This document shows, one piece after another, positions 24,825-32,402 of a DNA stretch of 64,000 bases. Both the position numbers and the translations under genes were made by a program. The DNA lies in NCBI RefSeq assembly GCF_029626025.1, contig NZ_JARUBF010000001.1, forward strand, positions 1,860,001 through 1,924,000. The letters run 5' to 3'. The notes beneath the pieces were generated by a model, which worked only from the letters and a program-made list of their open reading frames with translations, ran no database searches and was not told the origin of the DNA. Source of the DNA: Solwaraspora sp. WMMD406. GTDB lineage: Bacteria > Actinomycetota > Actinomycetes > Mycobacteriales > Micromonosporaceae. The number at the start of each line of letters is the position of its first letter. Within the stretch, counting starts at the first letter, position 1.

Positions 24825-25892
24825 CTACGCCGGGGCGGGCAGCGCCGCCGGGTCCCGCAACGGGTCGGTGGCGAACGCCGCCACCCCTGCGGCGAAACCG
24901 ACCCGGGCGGTGAAACCCAACAGGTGTGCCGCCCGACTCGGATCGGCCACCACGTGCCGTACGTCCGCCGCCCGGGCGCCACCGCCGACCACCGGCGCCG
25001 GACCATCCATCGCCGTGGCGAGCGTCCGCGCCAACTCGCCGACCGTGTGCGGCTCACCGGAACAGATGTTCACCGGCACCATGCCGGCCGGCCGCTCGGC
25101 GAGCAGCGCCAGCAGGTTCGCCCACGCCACGTCGGTGACGTGGACGAAATCGCGCTGCTGCCGGCCGTCCTCCAACACCAGCGGCGGTCGTCCATCGGCC
25201 AGCGCCGACCGGAACAACGACGCCACTCCCGCGTACGGGGTGTCGCGGGGCATCCGGGGGCCGTACACGTTGTGGTACCGCAACGACCAACCACCGCCGC
25301 CGGTCTGCCGGGCCCAGGCCGCCGCCAGGTTCTCCTGGGCGAGCTTGCTGGCCGCGTACGTGCTGCGCGGCTCCAGCGGCGCGTCTTCCGGGACCCGGGA
25401 CCAGCCCAACACGCCATCGCAGGTCGGGCAGCGCGGGTCGAAGTGCCCGGCGGCCAGGTCGTCGGCGCGGCGCGGGGCCGGCCGGACGACGCCGTGCCAG
25501 GCGCACGTGTAGCGGCCCTCCCCGTACACCACCATCGAGCTGGCCAGCACCAGCCGGGTCACTCCCGCGCGGTGCATCGCCGCCAGCAGCACGGCCGTAC
25601 CGTAGTCGTTGTGGCCGGCGTAGGCCGGCGCGTCCGACGGGTCGAGCCCATGGCCGACCATCGCCGCCTGGTGGCAGACCGCCTCCACCCCCGGTAGCAG
25701 GCGGTCCAGCAGGTCGCCGTCGCGGACGTCGCCACGCACCAGGTCGTGCCGCGCCATCCAGCCGGGCGGCTCGCTACCGTGCGCCTGTGGCAGCAGGGCA
25801 TCCAGCGCCACCACCTCATGGCCCTCGTCGACCAGCAGATCGGCGATGTGCGATCCGATGAACCCGGCCGCGCCGGTGAGCAGAATCCGCAT
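24825..25892 (-). CDS. NAD-dependent epimerase/dehydratase (extended SDR)
   Basis: A 355-aa extended SDR: Rossmann motif GAAGFIGSHIAD at 7-18, active-site YAASK with the Ser in LASSMVVYGEG, and family block RYHNVYGPRMPRD. It resembles UDP-sugar 4-epimerases. A CPTCDG insert near residue 160 (with a CAW shortly before) could bind a metal and is unusual for GalE proteins. ATG at 25892. It is divergent from the molybdopterin oxidoreductase and shares operator copy B. Confidence 0.85.
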   Translation of the reverse strand: MRILLTGAAGFIGSHIADLLVDEGHEVVALDALLPQAHGSEPPGWMARHDLVRGDVRDGDLLDRLLPGVEAVCHQAAMVGHGLDPSDAPAYAGHNDYGTAVLLAAMHRAGVTRLVLASSMVVYGEGRYTCAWHGVVRPAPRRADDLAAGHFDPRCPTCDGVLGWSRVPEDAPLEPRSTYAASKLAQENLAAAWARQTGGGGWSLRYHNVYGPRMPRDTPYAGVASLFRSALADGRPPLVLEDGRQQRDFVHVTDVAWANLLALLAERPAGMVPVNICSGEPHTVGELARTLATAMDGPAPVVGGGARAADVRHVVADPSRAAHLLGFTARVGFAAGVAAFATDPLRDPAALPAPA

Positions 25893-25937
25893 CCGCTCAC
25901 CGTATGGCCGGTTCCGCCGGGACCGGCCCGATTCCGG

Positions 25938-25987
25938 CCAACCGTCAGACTTCCGTAAGACGGCGGCCGGCGTAAGGAATCCGTAAT
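25938..25987. promoter_or_regulatory. Four-part 11-bp direct-repeat operator, copy B
   Basis: On the minus strand the 11-mers lie at 25977-25987, 25966-25976, (6 bases), 25949-25959 and 25938-25948. The element at 25949-25959 reads CTTACGGAAGT, identical to 23268-23278. Same 11-11-6-11-11 layout as copy A. It is placed between the divergent epimerase and oxidoreductase genes. Confidence 0.75.
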
Positions 25988-26034
25988 CGCCGAAACGGAT
26001 CCCGGTCGGCCGGTGGCGACTAGCGTGCCGAATC

Positions 26035-27402
26035 ATGCCCACCACCACCGATCCGGTGCCACCGCCACCGCCGGACGGGCGTGGCGCCGTCGACGAGGTC
26101 GGCGTCGCCCGCCGTTGGCGCGGTGTGCTCCGGGGACCCCGCTGGCGCAGCCCGGTACGGGGACCGTGGCTGACGTCGGTCCTCGGTGCCGTTCTGCTGG
26201 TCTGCCTGCCGCTGGTGATCGTCACCGGTCTGCTGGACTACGCCGCCTACGGGCCCCGGTTCGGCCAGGCGTTTCCGTCGAACGTCGGCTGGCTGCGACT
26301 GCCCTACTTCGACTGGCCGACCCGCCCGTCCTGGCTGTTCCGGGTCAGCCAGGGTCTGCACGTGGCGCTCGGCATCGCGCTGATCCCGGTGATCCTGGCC
26401 AAGTTGTGGTCGGTGATTCCGAAACTGTTCGCCTGGCCGCCGGTCCGTTCGGTGGCGCAGGGCCTGGAACGGCTCACGCTGCTGCTGCTGGTCGGCGGGA
26501 TTCTCTTCCAGACGGTCACCGGGCTGCTCAACGTGCAGTACGCGTACCTGTTCGGTTTCGACTTCTACACCGCGCACTACTTCGGAGCCTGGGTCTTCAC
26601 CGCCGCGTTGGTGGTGCACGTCGCGCTCAAACTGCCCCGGATGGTCACCGCGCTGCGGTCCCGGTCGCCGCGCGCCGAGCTGCGGACCTCGCGGGCCGAC
26701 ACCCGTCCCGAGCCACCGGACCCGGACGGGCTGGTCGCGCCCCGGCCGGGACCGGCGACGATGAGCCGGCGCGGGGTGCTCGCACTGACCGGCGGCGGGT
26801 CGCTGCTGCTCGCCGTACTGACCGTCGGGCAGAGCCTGGACGGCCCGTGGCGGCGGTTCGCCCTGCTGCTGCCGAGAGGCCAGCGGCCCGGTGACGGGCC
26901 GAACGGCTTCCCGGTCAACCGTACGGCCGCCGCCGCCGGAATCGGGTCCGCCGACGTCGGCGCGGACTGGCGGTTGGAGCTGGGCGCCGGCCCCGAGGCC
27001 GGGTCCGGAGCCGCCCGTACGGTCCGGCTCAGCCGTGACCAGCTGCTCGGTCTGCCCCTGCACACCGCTCGACTGCCGATCGCCTGCGTGGAGGGCTGGT
27101 CGACACTGCAGACCTGGACCGGTGTCCGGCTGCGTGACCTCGCCGCCCTGGCCGGGGTGCCCGATCCGGCCTCGGCCCGGGTCGAATCGATCCAGCGCGG
27201 CGGGCTGTTCAACAAGGCGACCCTGCAGGCCAACCAGGTGCTGGACGCCGATTCGCTGCTGGCCCTGCGGGTCAACGGGGTCGACCTCTCCCTCGACCAC
27301 GGCTTCCCGGCACGGATCATCGTGCCCGCCCTGCCGGGCGTGCACTGCACCAAGTGGGTCGGCCGCATCGAGTTCCGTCCGCCCGGCGGCACCGATGGGT
27401 GA
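26035..27402 (+). CDS. Molybdopterin-dependent oxidoreductase with cytochrome b561-like membrane domain
   Basis: A 455-aa fusion. Residues 45-205 form four membrane helices with His residues (H109, H181, H195) suited to b-type haem. A further helix with MSRRGVLALTGGGSLLLAVL (243-262) leads to an extracytoplasmic sulfite-oxidase/YedY-type molybdopterin domain (about 290-455) with the cofactor cysteine in PIACVEGWS (C351) and a GLPLHTARLP approach. It probably exchanges electrons between a periplasm-side substrate and the membrane; the substrate is unknown. ATG at 26035. It overlaps the next gene by 8 bases. Confidence 0.85.
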   Translation: MPTTTDPVPPPPPDGRGAVDEVGVARRWRGVLRGPRWRSPVRGPWLTSVLGAVLLVCLPLVIVTGLLDYAAYGPRFGQAFPSNVGWLRLPYFDWPTRPSWLFRVSQGLHVALGIALIPVILAKLWSVIPKLFAWPPVRSVAQGLERLTLLLLVGGILFQTVTGLLNVQYAYLFGFDFYTAHYFGAWVFTAALVVHVALKLPRMVTALRSRSPRAELRTSRADTRPEPPDPDGLVAPRPGPATMSRRGVLALTGGGSLLLAVLTVGQSLDGPWRRFALLLPRGQRPGDGPNGFPVNRTAAAAGIGSADVGADWRLELGAGPEAGSGAARTVRLSRDQLLGLPLHTARLPIACVEGWSTLQTWTGVRLRDLAALAGVPDPASARVESIQRGGLFNKATLQANQVLDADSLLALRVNGVDLSLDHGFPARIIVPALPGVHCTKWVGRIEFRPPGGTDG

Positions 27403-27991
27403 CCAGCCGTGGCGGCGGGCCGGTGCCCGTTTCCAGGCCAGGTACGGTGCGCCGGCCTGGCATCTGGCGCTGGTGGTCGGGTGCTTCACGGTCGCCGGCT
27501 GGGTGGTGCTGCGGCTGGCCGGCGAGGCGACCGCCGTACGGATGCTGGTCTGGTTCGTGGCCGCGGTGATCGTTCACGACCTGGTCCTGTTCCCGGTGTA
27601 CACCGCCGCCGACCGGATGCTACTCACGGCGACCCGGGCATCGTCCGGCGCGCCCGCGCCCGCGCCCGCGTCGACGGCGACCGGCCGCCGACCGGTCGCC
27701 CTCGACCGGTCGGTGCGGCTGTCGCTGGTGAACCACGTGCGGGTGCCGGCGCTGGGCTCGGCGCTGCTGCTGCTCGTCTACCTGCCCGGCGTCCTACGGC
27801 TCGGCGGCGACACGTTCACCGCCGCGACCGGCCTGACCCAACAGCCGTACCTGGCCAGATGGCTGCTGATCAGCGCCGCGATGTTCGCGGCCAGCGGGCT
27901 GTGGTTCGCCGCCCGCTGGTATCGGGTCCGGTCGCGGGCACGGCCGAGATCCACGGCTACCCGCGAGATCCACAGCGCGGGATCGACCTGA
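27395..27991 (+). CDS. Four-helix membrane protein
   Basis: A 198-aa protein with two pairs of membrane helices (about 23-65 and 115-180) separated by a Pro/Ala/Arg linker. Helix 2 carries VIVHDLVLFPVYTAADR, with a His/Asp pair that could be functional. I do not recognise the family. The ATG at 27395 overlaps the oxidoreductase stop by 8 bases, so it is probably an accessory of that enzyme. Confidence 0.65.
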   Translation: MGDQPWRRAGARFQARYGAPAWHLALVVGCFTVAGWVVLRLAGEATAVRMLVWFVAAVIVHDLVLFPVYTAADRMLLTATRASSGAPAPAPASTATGRRPVALDRSVRLSLVNHVRVPALGSALLLLVYLPGVLRLGGDTFTAATGLTQQPYLARWLLISAAMFAASGLWFAARWYRVRSRARPRSTATREIHSAGST

Positions 27992-28021
27992 CCCGCCGAG
28001 AACCTGTCCGTACCGCCGCGG

Positions 28022-29548
28022 TCAGGCCTTTGTCTGCATGCTGGAACGGGCGGGGTTGGCCTGCTCGGTCGCCTTCGGATCCTTTTCGTCCTGCTTGGCA
28101 CGGACACCGGCCTCGACCCGGTCACCGAGGTCGGCGTCGACGTTGCGCCAATACTCGAAGGCGCGCGTCAGCACCGGTTCGCTCACCCCGTTGAGCAGGT
28201 GGCCGACGATGTTGTCGACCAGTCGTCGCCGGGCGTCGTCGTCGAGCACCTCGCGGACCATGGTGCCGGCCTGGCCCCAGTCGTCGTCGGCGGCGTGCGG
28301 TGTGTACGCCGCCCGGACCATGTCGCCGTCGGCGTACCAGGTGCCGCCGTCGTCGGTCAGACCCGGCTGCGCGACCGGACCGCCGTACGAGTTCGGCGCG
28401 TACACCGGGTCGGTGACGTTGTGCATGCGCATCGCGCCGTCCTTGGCGTAGCTGTGCACCGGGACCTTCGGCGCGTTGACCGGGATCTGCCGGTAGTTGA
28501 CCCCGAGCCGGGCGCGGTGCGCGTCGGCGTAGCTGAAGCCCCGGGCCAGCAGCATCTTGTCCGGCGACAGCCCGGTCCCCGGCACCACGTTGTTCGGCTC
28601 GAACGCCACCTGTTCCATCTCGGTGTGGTAGTCGGTGACGTTACGGTCGAGGGTGAGCCGGCCGACCTCGTGCAGCGGATAGTCGCCGTGCGGCCAGACC
28701 TTGGTCAGGTCGAACGGGTTGAAGCGGTACGTCCGGGCGTCGTCGAACGGCATGATCTGCACCTGCAGCGTCCAGGACGGGAACCGCCCGGCCGCGATGT
28801 GCTCGAACAGGTCCCGCTGGTGGTAGTCGGTGTCGGCCGACGCCATCTGGTCGGCCTCGTCCTGGGTGAAGAACTCGATGCCCTGGTCGGTCTTGAAGTG
28901 GTATTTGACCCAGAACTTCTCGCCTCGGGCGTTGATCCACATGTACGTGTGGCTGCCGTACCCGTTCATGTGCCGCCAGGTGCGGGGGATGCCCCGGTCG
29001 CCCATCAACCAGGTGACCTGGTGGGCCGACTCCGGCGACAGCGTCCAGAAGTCCCACTGCATGTCGTGGTCGCGCAGGTTGTTGTCGGCCCGGCGCTTCT
29101 GCGAGCGGATGAAATGCTGGAACTTCATCGGGTCCTTGATGAAGAAGATCGGGGTGTTGTTGCCGACGATGTCCAGGTTGCCGTCGCTGGTGTAGAGCTT
29201 GACGGCGAAGCCGCGCGGGTCGCGCCAGGTGTCGGGGCTGCCGCGTTCACCGGCGACGGTGGAGAACCGGACGATCGCCGTCGTCTCGGTGCCGGGCTGG
29301 AAGACCGCCGCCCGGGTGTACGCGCTGACGTCGCTGGTGACCTGGAACGCACCGAACGCGCCGCCGCCCTTGGCGTGTGGCTGCCGCTCCGGGATCCGTT
29401 CCCGGTTGAAGGTGGCCATCTGCTCGATCAGGTAGTGGTCCTGCAGCAGCAGCGGGCCGTCCGGTCCGACGGTCAGCGAGTGCTCGTCGCTGGCGACCGG
29501 AATCCCGGCGTCGGTGGTGGTCGGCGGAGGTTGCTGGTGGTCGGTCAC
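28022..29548 (-). CDS. katA: Haem catalase, clade 3-like small subunit type
   Basis: A 508-aa monofunctional catalase decomposing hydrogen peroxide. Visible residues: distal His in [10 protein letters not shown] (H58), Asn in VGNNTPIFF (N131) and proximal Tyr in [13 protein letters not shown] (Y340). The [20 protein letters not shown] block is diagnostic. No signal peptide; cytosolic. GTG at 29548 has GAGGAG upstream, and the longer frame is spurious. It lies downstream of the DoxX gene on the same strand but is separated by a terminator hairpin. Confidence 0.95.
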   Translation of the reverse strand: MTDHQQPPPTTTDAGIPVASDEHSLTVGPDGPLLLQDHYLIEQMATFNRERIPERQPHAKGGGAFGAFQVTSDVSAYTRAAVFQPGTETTAIVRFSTVAGERGSPDTWRDPRGFAVKLYTSDGNLDIVGNNTPIFFIKDPMKFQHFIRSQKRRADNNLRDHDMQWDFWTLSPESAHQVTWLMGDRGIPRTWRHMNGYGSHTYMWINARGEKFWVKYHFKTDQGIEFFTQDEADQMASADTDYHQRDLFEHIAAGRFPSWTLQVQIMPFDDARTYRFNPFDLTKVWPHGDYPLHEVGRLTLDRNVTDYHTEMEQVAFEPNNVVPGTGLSPDKMLLARGFSYADAHRARLGVNYRQIPVNAPKVPVHSYAKDGAMRMHNVTDPVYAPNSYGGPVAQPGLTDDGGTWYADGDMVRAAYTPHAADDDWGQAGTMVREVLDDDARRRLVDNIVGHLLNGVSEPVLTRAFEYWRNVDADLGDRVEAGVRAKQDEKDPKATEQANPARSSMQTKA

Positions 29549-29680
29549 TATGGCTCCTCGGGTCGGCGGCACGTCCGTGTGCTGATGACACCCATACCCA
29601 GCCAACGACCGTCCCAGCCCTCCCGGAGCGCTCCGACCTGGTCCGTCAGCGTCGCCGCCGCGTACCGGACGCCGTACACG

Positions 29681-29719
29681 CCGATGTGCCGGACCGTGGG
29701 TGGCGGTCCGGCACATCGG
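29681..29719. terminator. 16-bp hairpin between doxX and catalase
   Basis: CCGATGTGCCGGACCG (29681-29696) pairs perfectly with 29704-29719 around a 7-nt loop. It follows the leftward DoxX gene and so separates it from the catalase gene. Confidence 0.75.
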
Positions 29720-29736
29720 TTTTGGGGGAGGGAAGC

Positions 29737-30342
29737 TCAGATCATCCAGCGGTTGCGCTGCACGAAGGGCAGCCGGGCCCAGAGTCGGCCGAGGCCCCAG
29801 GTGTGGCCGGCGTACGCGGCGGCGAGGGCGACAAGCACGATCGCGTAGACGATGTGGTAGTCGACCAGCGGGTTGGTGGCGTGGGCCGGTTCGCCGCTGG
29901 CGGTGACGCGGTCGAGCGGGAACTCGGCGAGCCACATGAAGACCATCATCAGGGTGCCGGAAGCGGCAGCCACCCGCAGGCCGATACCGGCGATCAGGGC
30001 GACGCCGATGGCACCGAGGCCGGCCATGAAGAGGGTGTCGGCCCACCAGGTGCCGGCGATCGTGTGGAAGAACGACTGCAGCGGTCCGACCTCGACCGAG
30101 GAGAGGAAGCCCTTGGTGGGGGAGCCGCCGTTGATCCAGGCCCGCTCGGCCGCAGTGGCGAAGCCGAAGCCGAAGGTCTTGTCGAGGAACGCCCAGAGGA
30201 AGACGAACCCGGTGGAGATCCGCAGCACGGCCATGACCCGCGCGGCGGTCGTGGTGAGCATGTGGCCGGGGAGTTCTGCCTGCTCCAGGGGGCGGTCGAT
30301 CGATCGGTGGGCGGCCTGGCGGGTGGCCTGCTGGGTGGTCAT
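29737..30342 (-). CDS. DoxX-family membrane protein
   Basis: A 201-aa protein with four membrane helices; [40 protein letters not shown] and AEFPLD are DoxX-type features. DoxX proteins join membrane redox complexes that detoxify peroxides or thiols; proximity to catalase fits (inference). Start ATG at 30342 with GGAGG at 5 bases. The soluble N-terminal 25 residues are His/Arg-rich. Confidence 0.82.
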   Translation of the reverse strand: MTTQQATRQAAHRSIDRPLEQAELPGHMLTTTAARVMAVLRISTGFVFLWAFLDKTFGFGFATAAERAWINGGSPTKGFLSSVEVGPLQSFFHTIAGTWWADTLFMAGLGAIGVALIAGIGLRVAAASGTLMMVFMWLAEFPLDRVTASGEPAHATNPLVDYHIVYAIVLVALAAAYAGHTWGLGRLWARLPFVQRNRWMI

Positions 30343-30421
30343 CGTTGCCTCCGCAACTCGCTTCTCTCTGTGACGAGATCAGCTTGCCGCGTTGGCGGTG
30401 TCCCCCGCCTGAGGCGGAACA

Positions 30422-30459
30422 CCCGTGGTGGTCGGGACCAAGGTCCCGACCACCACGGG
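30422..30459. terminator. 18-bp perfect hairpin
   Basis: Bases 30422-30439 pair perfectly with 30442-30459, leaving a 2-nt AA centre. It stands downstream of the leftward CE15 gene and upstream of the DoxX gene. Confidence 0.78.
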
Positions 30460-30511
30460 CCACCTGCCGGGCGCGGAGTTCGCCGCCTCGACATCCGATC
30501 GCGGCGGGTGC

Positions 30512-32254
30512 CTACCGCGCGGAGCAGGTCGGGGACATGCCGGAGCCCGTACCGGTGCCTTGGAAGCCGAACTCGGTCGACTGCCCGGCACCGACGTTGC
30601 CGTTGTAGCTGACGTTGGTGAACTGGACCGCACCGCTGTTGCCGCTGCGGCTGGCGTTCCAGGCGTTGGTGACGGCGGCGCCCGACGGGATGGTCATCGC
30701 CACCGACCAGCCGCTGATCGACGCCGAGCCGGCGGTCACCCGTACGGTGGCGACGAACCCGCCCGGCCACTGGTTGAGTGACACGGTGGCTGTGCAGCCG
30801 CCACCAGGTGGTGGCGTGGTGGTCGGCGGCGGGGTCGTGGGCGGCGGGGTCGTCGGGGGAGCGGTGGTGGGCGGGGGAGCGGTGGTGGGCGGTGCGGTGG
30901 TCGGCGGTGGCGTGGTCGGGGGTGCGGTGGTCGTCGGTGGCGTGGTCGGGGGTGCGGTGGTCGGCGGCGGGGTCGGGCCGTCGGCGAGCGTCGGCGTCGT
31001 CCAGTCACGCCACTGGGCCAGGTTGCCTTGCCGGTTGCTGGCAATCCGGAAGGTGCCGGCCGCGCTGCCGGTGTTCAGCAGGTACTTCTGGATGTGCTGT
31101 TGCAACGGCGTACGCCACTCCGAGCGGGTGGCGCAGTGGTTGCCGTCGGAGACGGCGGACCAGTAGGTGATGTTGTCGATCGCGCCGAGTGCCCGGTAGA
31201 CCTCGGCACCGCCGAGGGCGCCGACGCTGCCGGAGGTCGGAGCCAGCCAGTCGATGTGCGGGTTGTCCATGACGAACAGTCCGCGCGGGGCGATCATGCC
31301 GACCATCTGGTGCGTGTCGACCGGCAGTCCGGCCGGGTTGCCGGTGTAGGAGCCGAACGCGTCACCGAGCCACGGCTGCTCGCCGTACGCGCTGCTCAGT
31401 GGCTGCGCGCCGCTTTCCTGGGCGATGGAGCGGAAGGCGGCGACGCCGCCGCTGCCGGATTCGATCGGCATGGTGAGCGCGACCCGCTGGTCGAACACGC
31501 CGGCGACGAAGGCACCCTTGCCGAAGCGGGAGCAGCCGGTGACGCCGATGTCCGTGCGCAGGATGGCGCCGCCGGACTGTTCGATGACGTCGATGATCCG
31601 GCTGACGCCCCAGGCCTGAGCCATCAGCAGACCGGTGCTGCTGGAGGAACCGTACAAGGTGTAGAAGGCGCCCTGCTTGTTGTTGCGGGGGGTGCCTTCG
31701 CGGGCGACCGACGCCGGGTCGAAGTTGATGACGGCGGCTCCGGCGGACCGGATGGTGGCGGTGTCGGCGCCGAATCCACCGTAGACGATTACGGCCGGGT
31801 GGGGTCCGGAACCGCCGCTGGTCGGTAGTTGGACGCTGGCCGAGAAGCTGGCGCTGCGACCCTGGTGCGACACGTTGACCGTGATGCTGCTGCTCGAAAC
31901 GGTTCCGCTGACGGTCGCCGGCTTCGCCGGCTTGTCGCCGTAGACGTACCGTTCCGCCTGCTCGCGGATCTCGGCCCGCCGGCACCGCCAGTCGGCCTTG
32001 GTGGTGATCCGGGATCCGTCGATTTTCCGGAACGGGTCCGGAAGTCGGGAGGTCGAGGTGAAGGAGCCTGGGTTGGGGACGGGGCAGTCGGCCCCCTCGT
32101 CCTCGACGGTGGACGCGAAGGCGAGGGTGTCGACGTTGGCTCTGGCGGTAGGGGTTGCCGCCAGCACTGTTACCGCTCCAGCGACGGTCAGCGCCGCTGT
32201 CGACAGCACGACGACTGTCGAACGGAGTTTCGAGCGGCCCGATTTGATGATCAC
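30512..32254 (-). CDS. CE15 glucuronoyl esterase with CBM2 domain
   Basis: A 580-aa secreted enzyme that cleaves ester bonds between lignin and the 4-O-methyl-glucuronic acid of xylan. Signal peptide 1-39; CE15 alpha/beta-hydrolase with nucleophile Ser in GCSRFGKGAF (S242), acid Glu in PIESGSGG (E265) and His in DGNHCA (H373); a Thr/Pro-rich linker of TPP-type repeats (about 425-475); and a C-terminal CBM2 cellulose-binding domain bounded by Cys (GGGCTATV ... SPTCSAR). GTG at 32254 follows AAGGAGG. It complements the GH67 enzyme at 3.9 kb. GTTTCG/CGAAAC elements upstream may be its operator. Confidence 0.93.
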   Translation of the reverse strand: MIIKSGRSKLRSTVVVLSTAALTVAGAVTVLAATPTARANVDTLAFASTVEDEGADCPVPNPGSFTSTSRLPDPFRKIDGSRITTKADWRCRRAEIREQAERYVYGDKPAKPATVSGTVSSSSITVNVSHQGRSASFSASVQLPTSGGSGPHPAVIVYGGFGADTATIRSAGAAVINFDPASVAREGTPRNNKQGAFYTLYGSSSSTGLLMAQAWGVSRIIDVIEQSGGAILRTDIGVTGCSRFGKGAFVAGVFDQRVALTMPIESGSGGVAAFRSIAQESGAQPLSSAYGEQPWLGDAFGSYTGNPAGLPVDTHQMVGMIAPRGLFVMDNPHIDWLAPTSGSVGALGGAEVYRALGAIDNITYWSAVSDGNHCATRSEWRTPLQQHIQKYLLNTGSAAGTFRIASNRQGNLAQWRDWTTPTLADGPTPPPTTAPPTTPPTTTAPPTTPPPTTAPPTTAPPPTTAPPTTPPPTTPPPTTTPPPGGGCTATVSLNQWPGGFVATVRVTAGSASISGWSVAMTIPSGAAVTNAWNASRSGNSGAVQFTNVSYNGNVGAGQSTEFGFQGTGTGSGMSPTCSAR

Positions 32255-32322
32255 TGGGCCCTCCTTCCGGACTAGGTGATGGCCGCGTCGCGTGATCGAT
32301 GATCACCGATGCCACTCGATAA

Positions 32323-32359
32323 GTTTCGAACAAATCACCGAAACGTGTCAACGGTTTCG
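32323..32359. promoter_or_regulatory. GTTTCG/CGAAAC elements before the CE15 gene
   Basis: GTTTCGAAC at 32323-32331, CGAAAC at 32339-32344 and GTTTCG at 32354-32359 form inverted pairs. Such motifs resemble LacI-family operators of xylan-utilisation genes in actinomycetes. The CE15 start is 69 bases away. The regulator is not in this window. Confidence 0.45.
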
Positions 32360-32402
32360 ACAGTACCGGGGGAGTGGCACGGCCTGCGGTCGAGCCGCAC
32401 CG

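Noticed and set aside
22816-25512. 898-aa plus-strand frame across the glycosyltransferase and epimerase genes
   Set aside because: Overlaps four recognisable genes in other frames and has shadow composition.
30829-30975. GGTGG-rich repeats as a regulatory array
   Set aside because: They encode the Thr/Pro linker between the CE15 and CBM2 domains.
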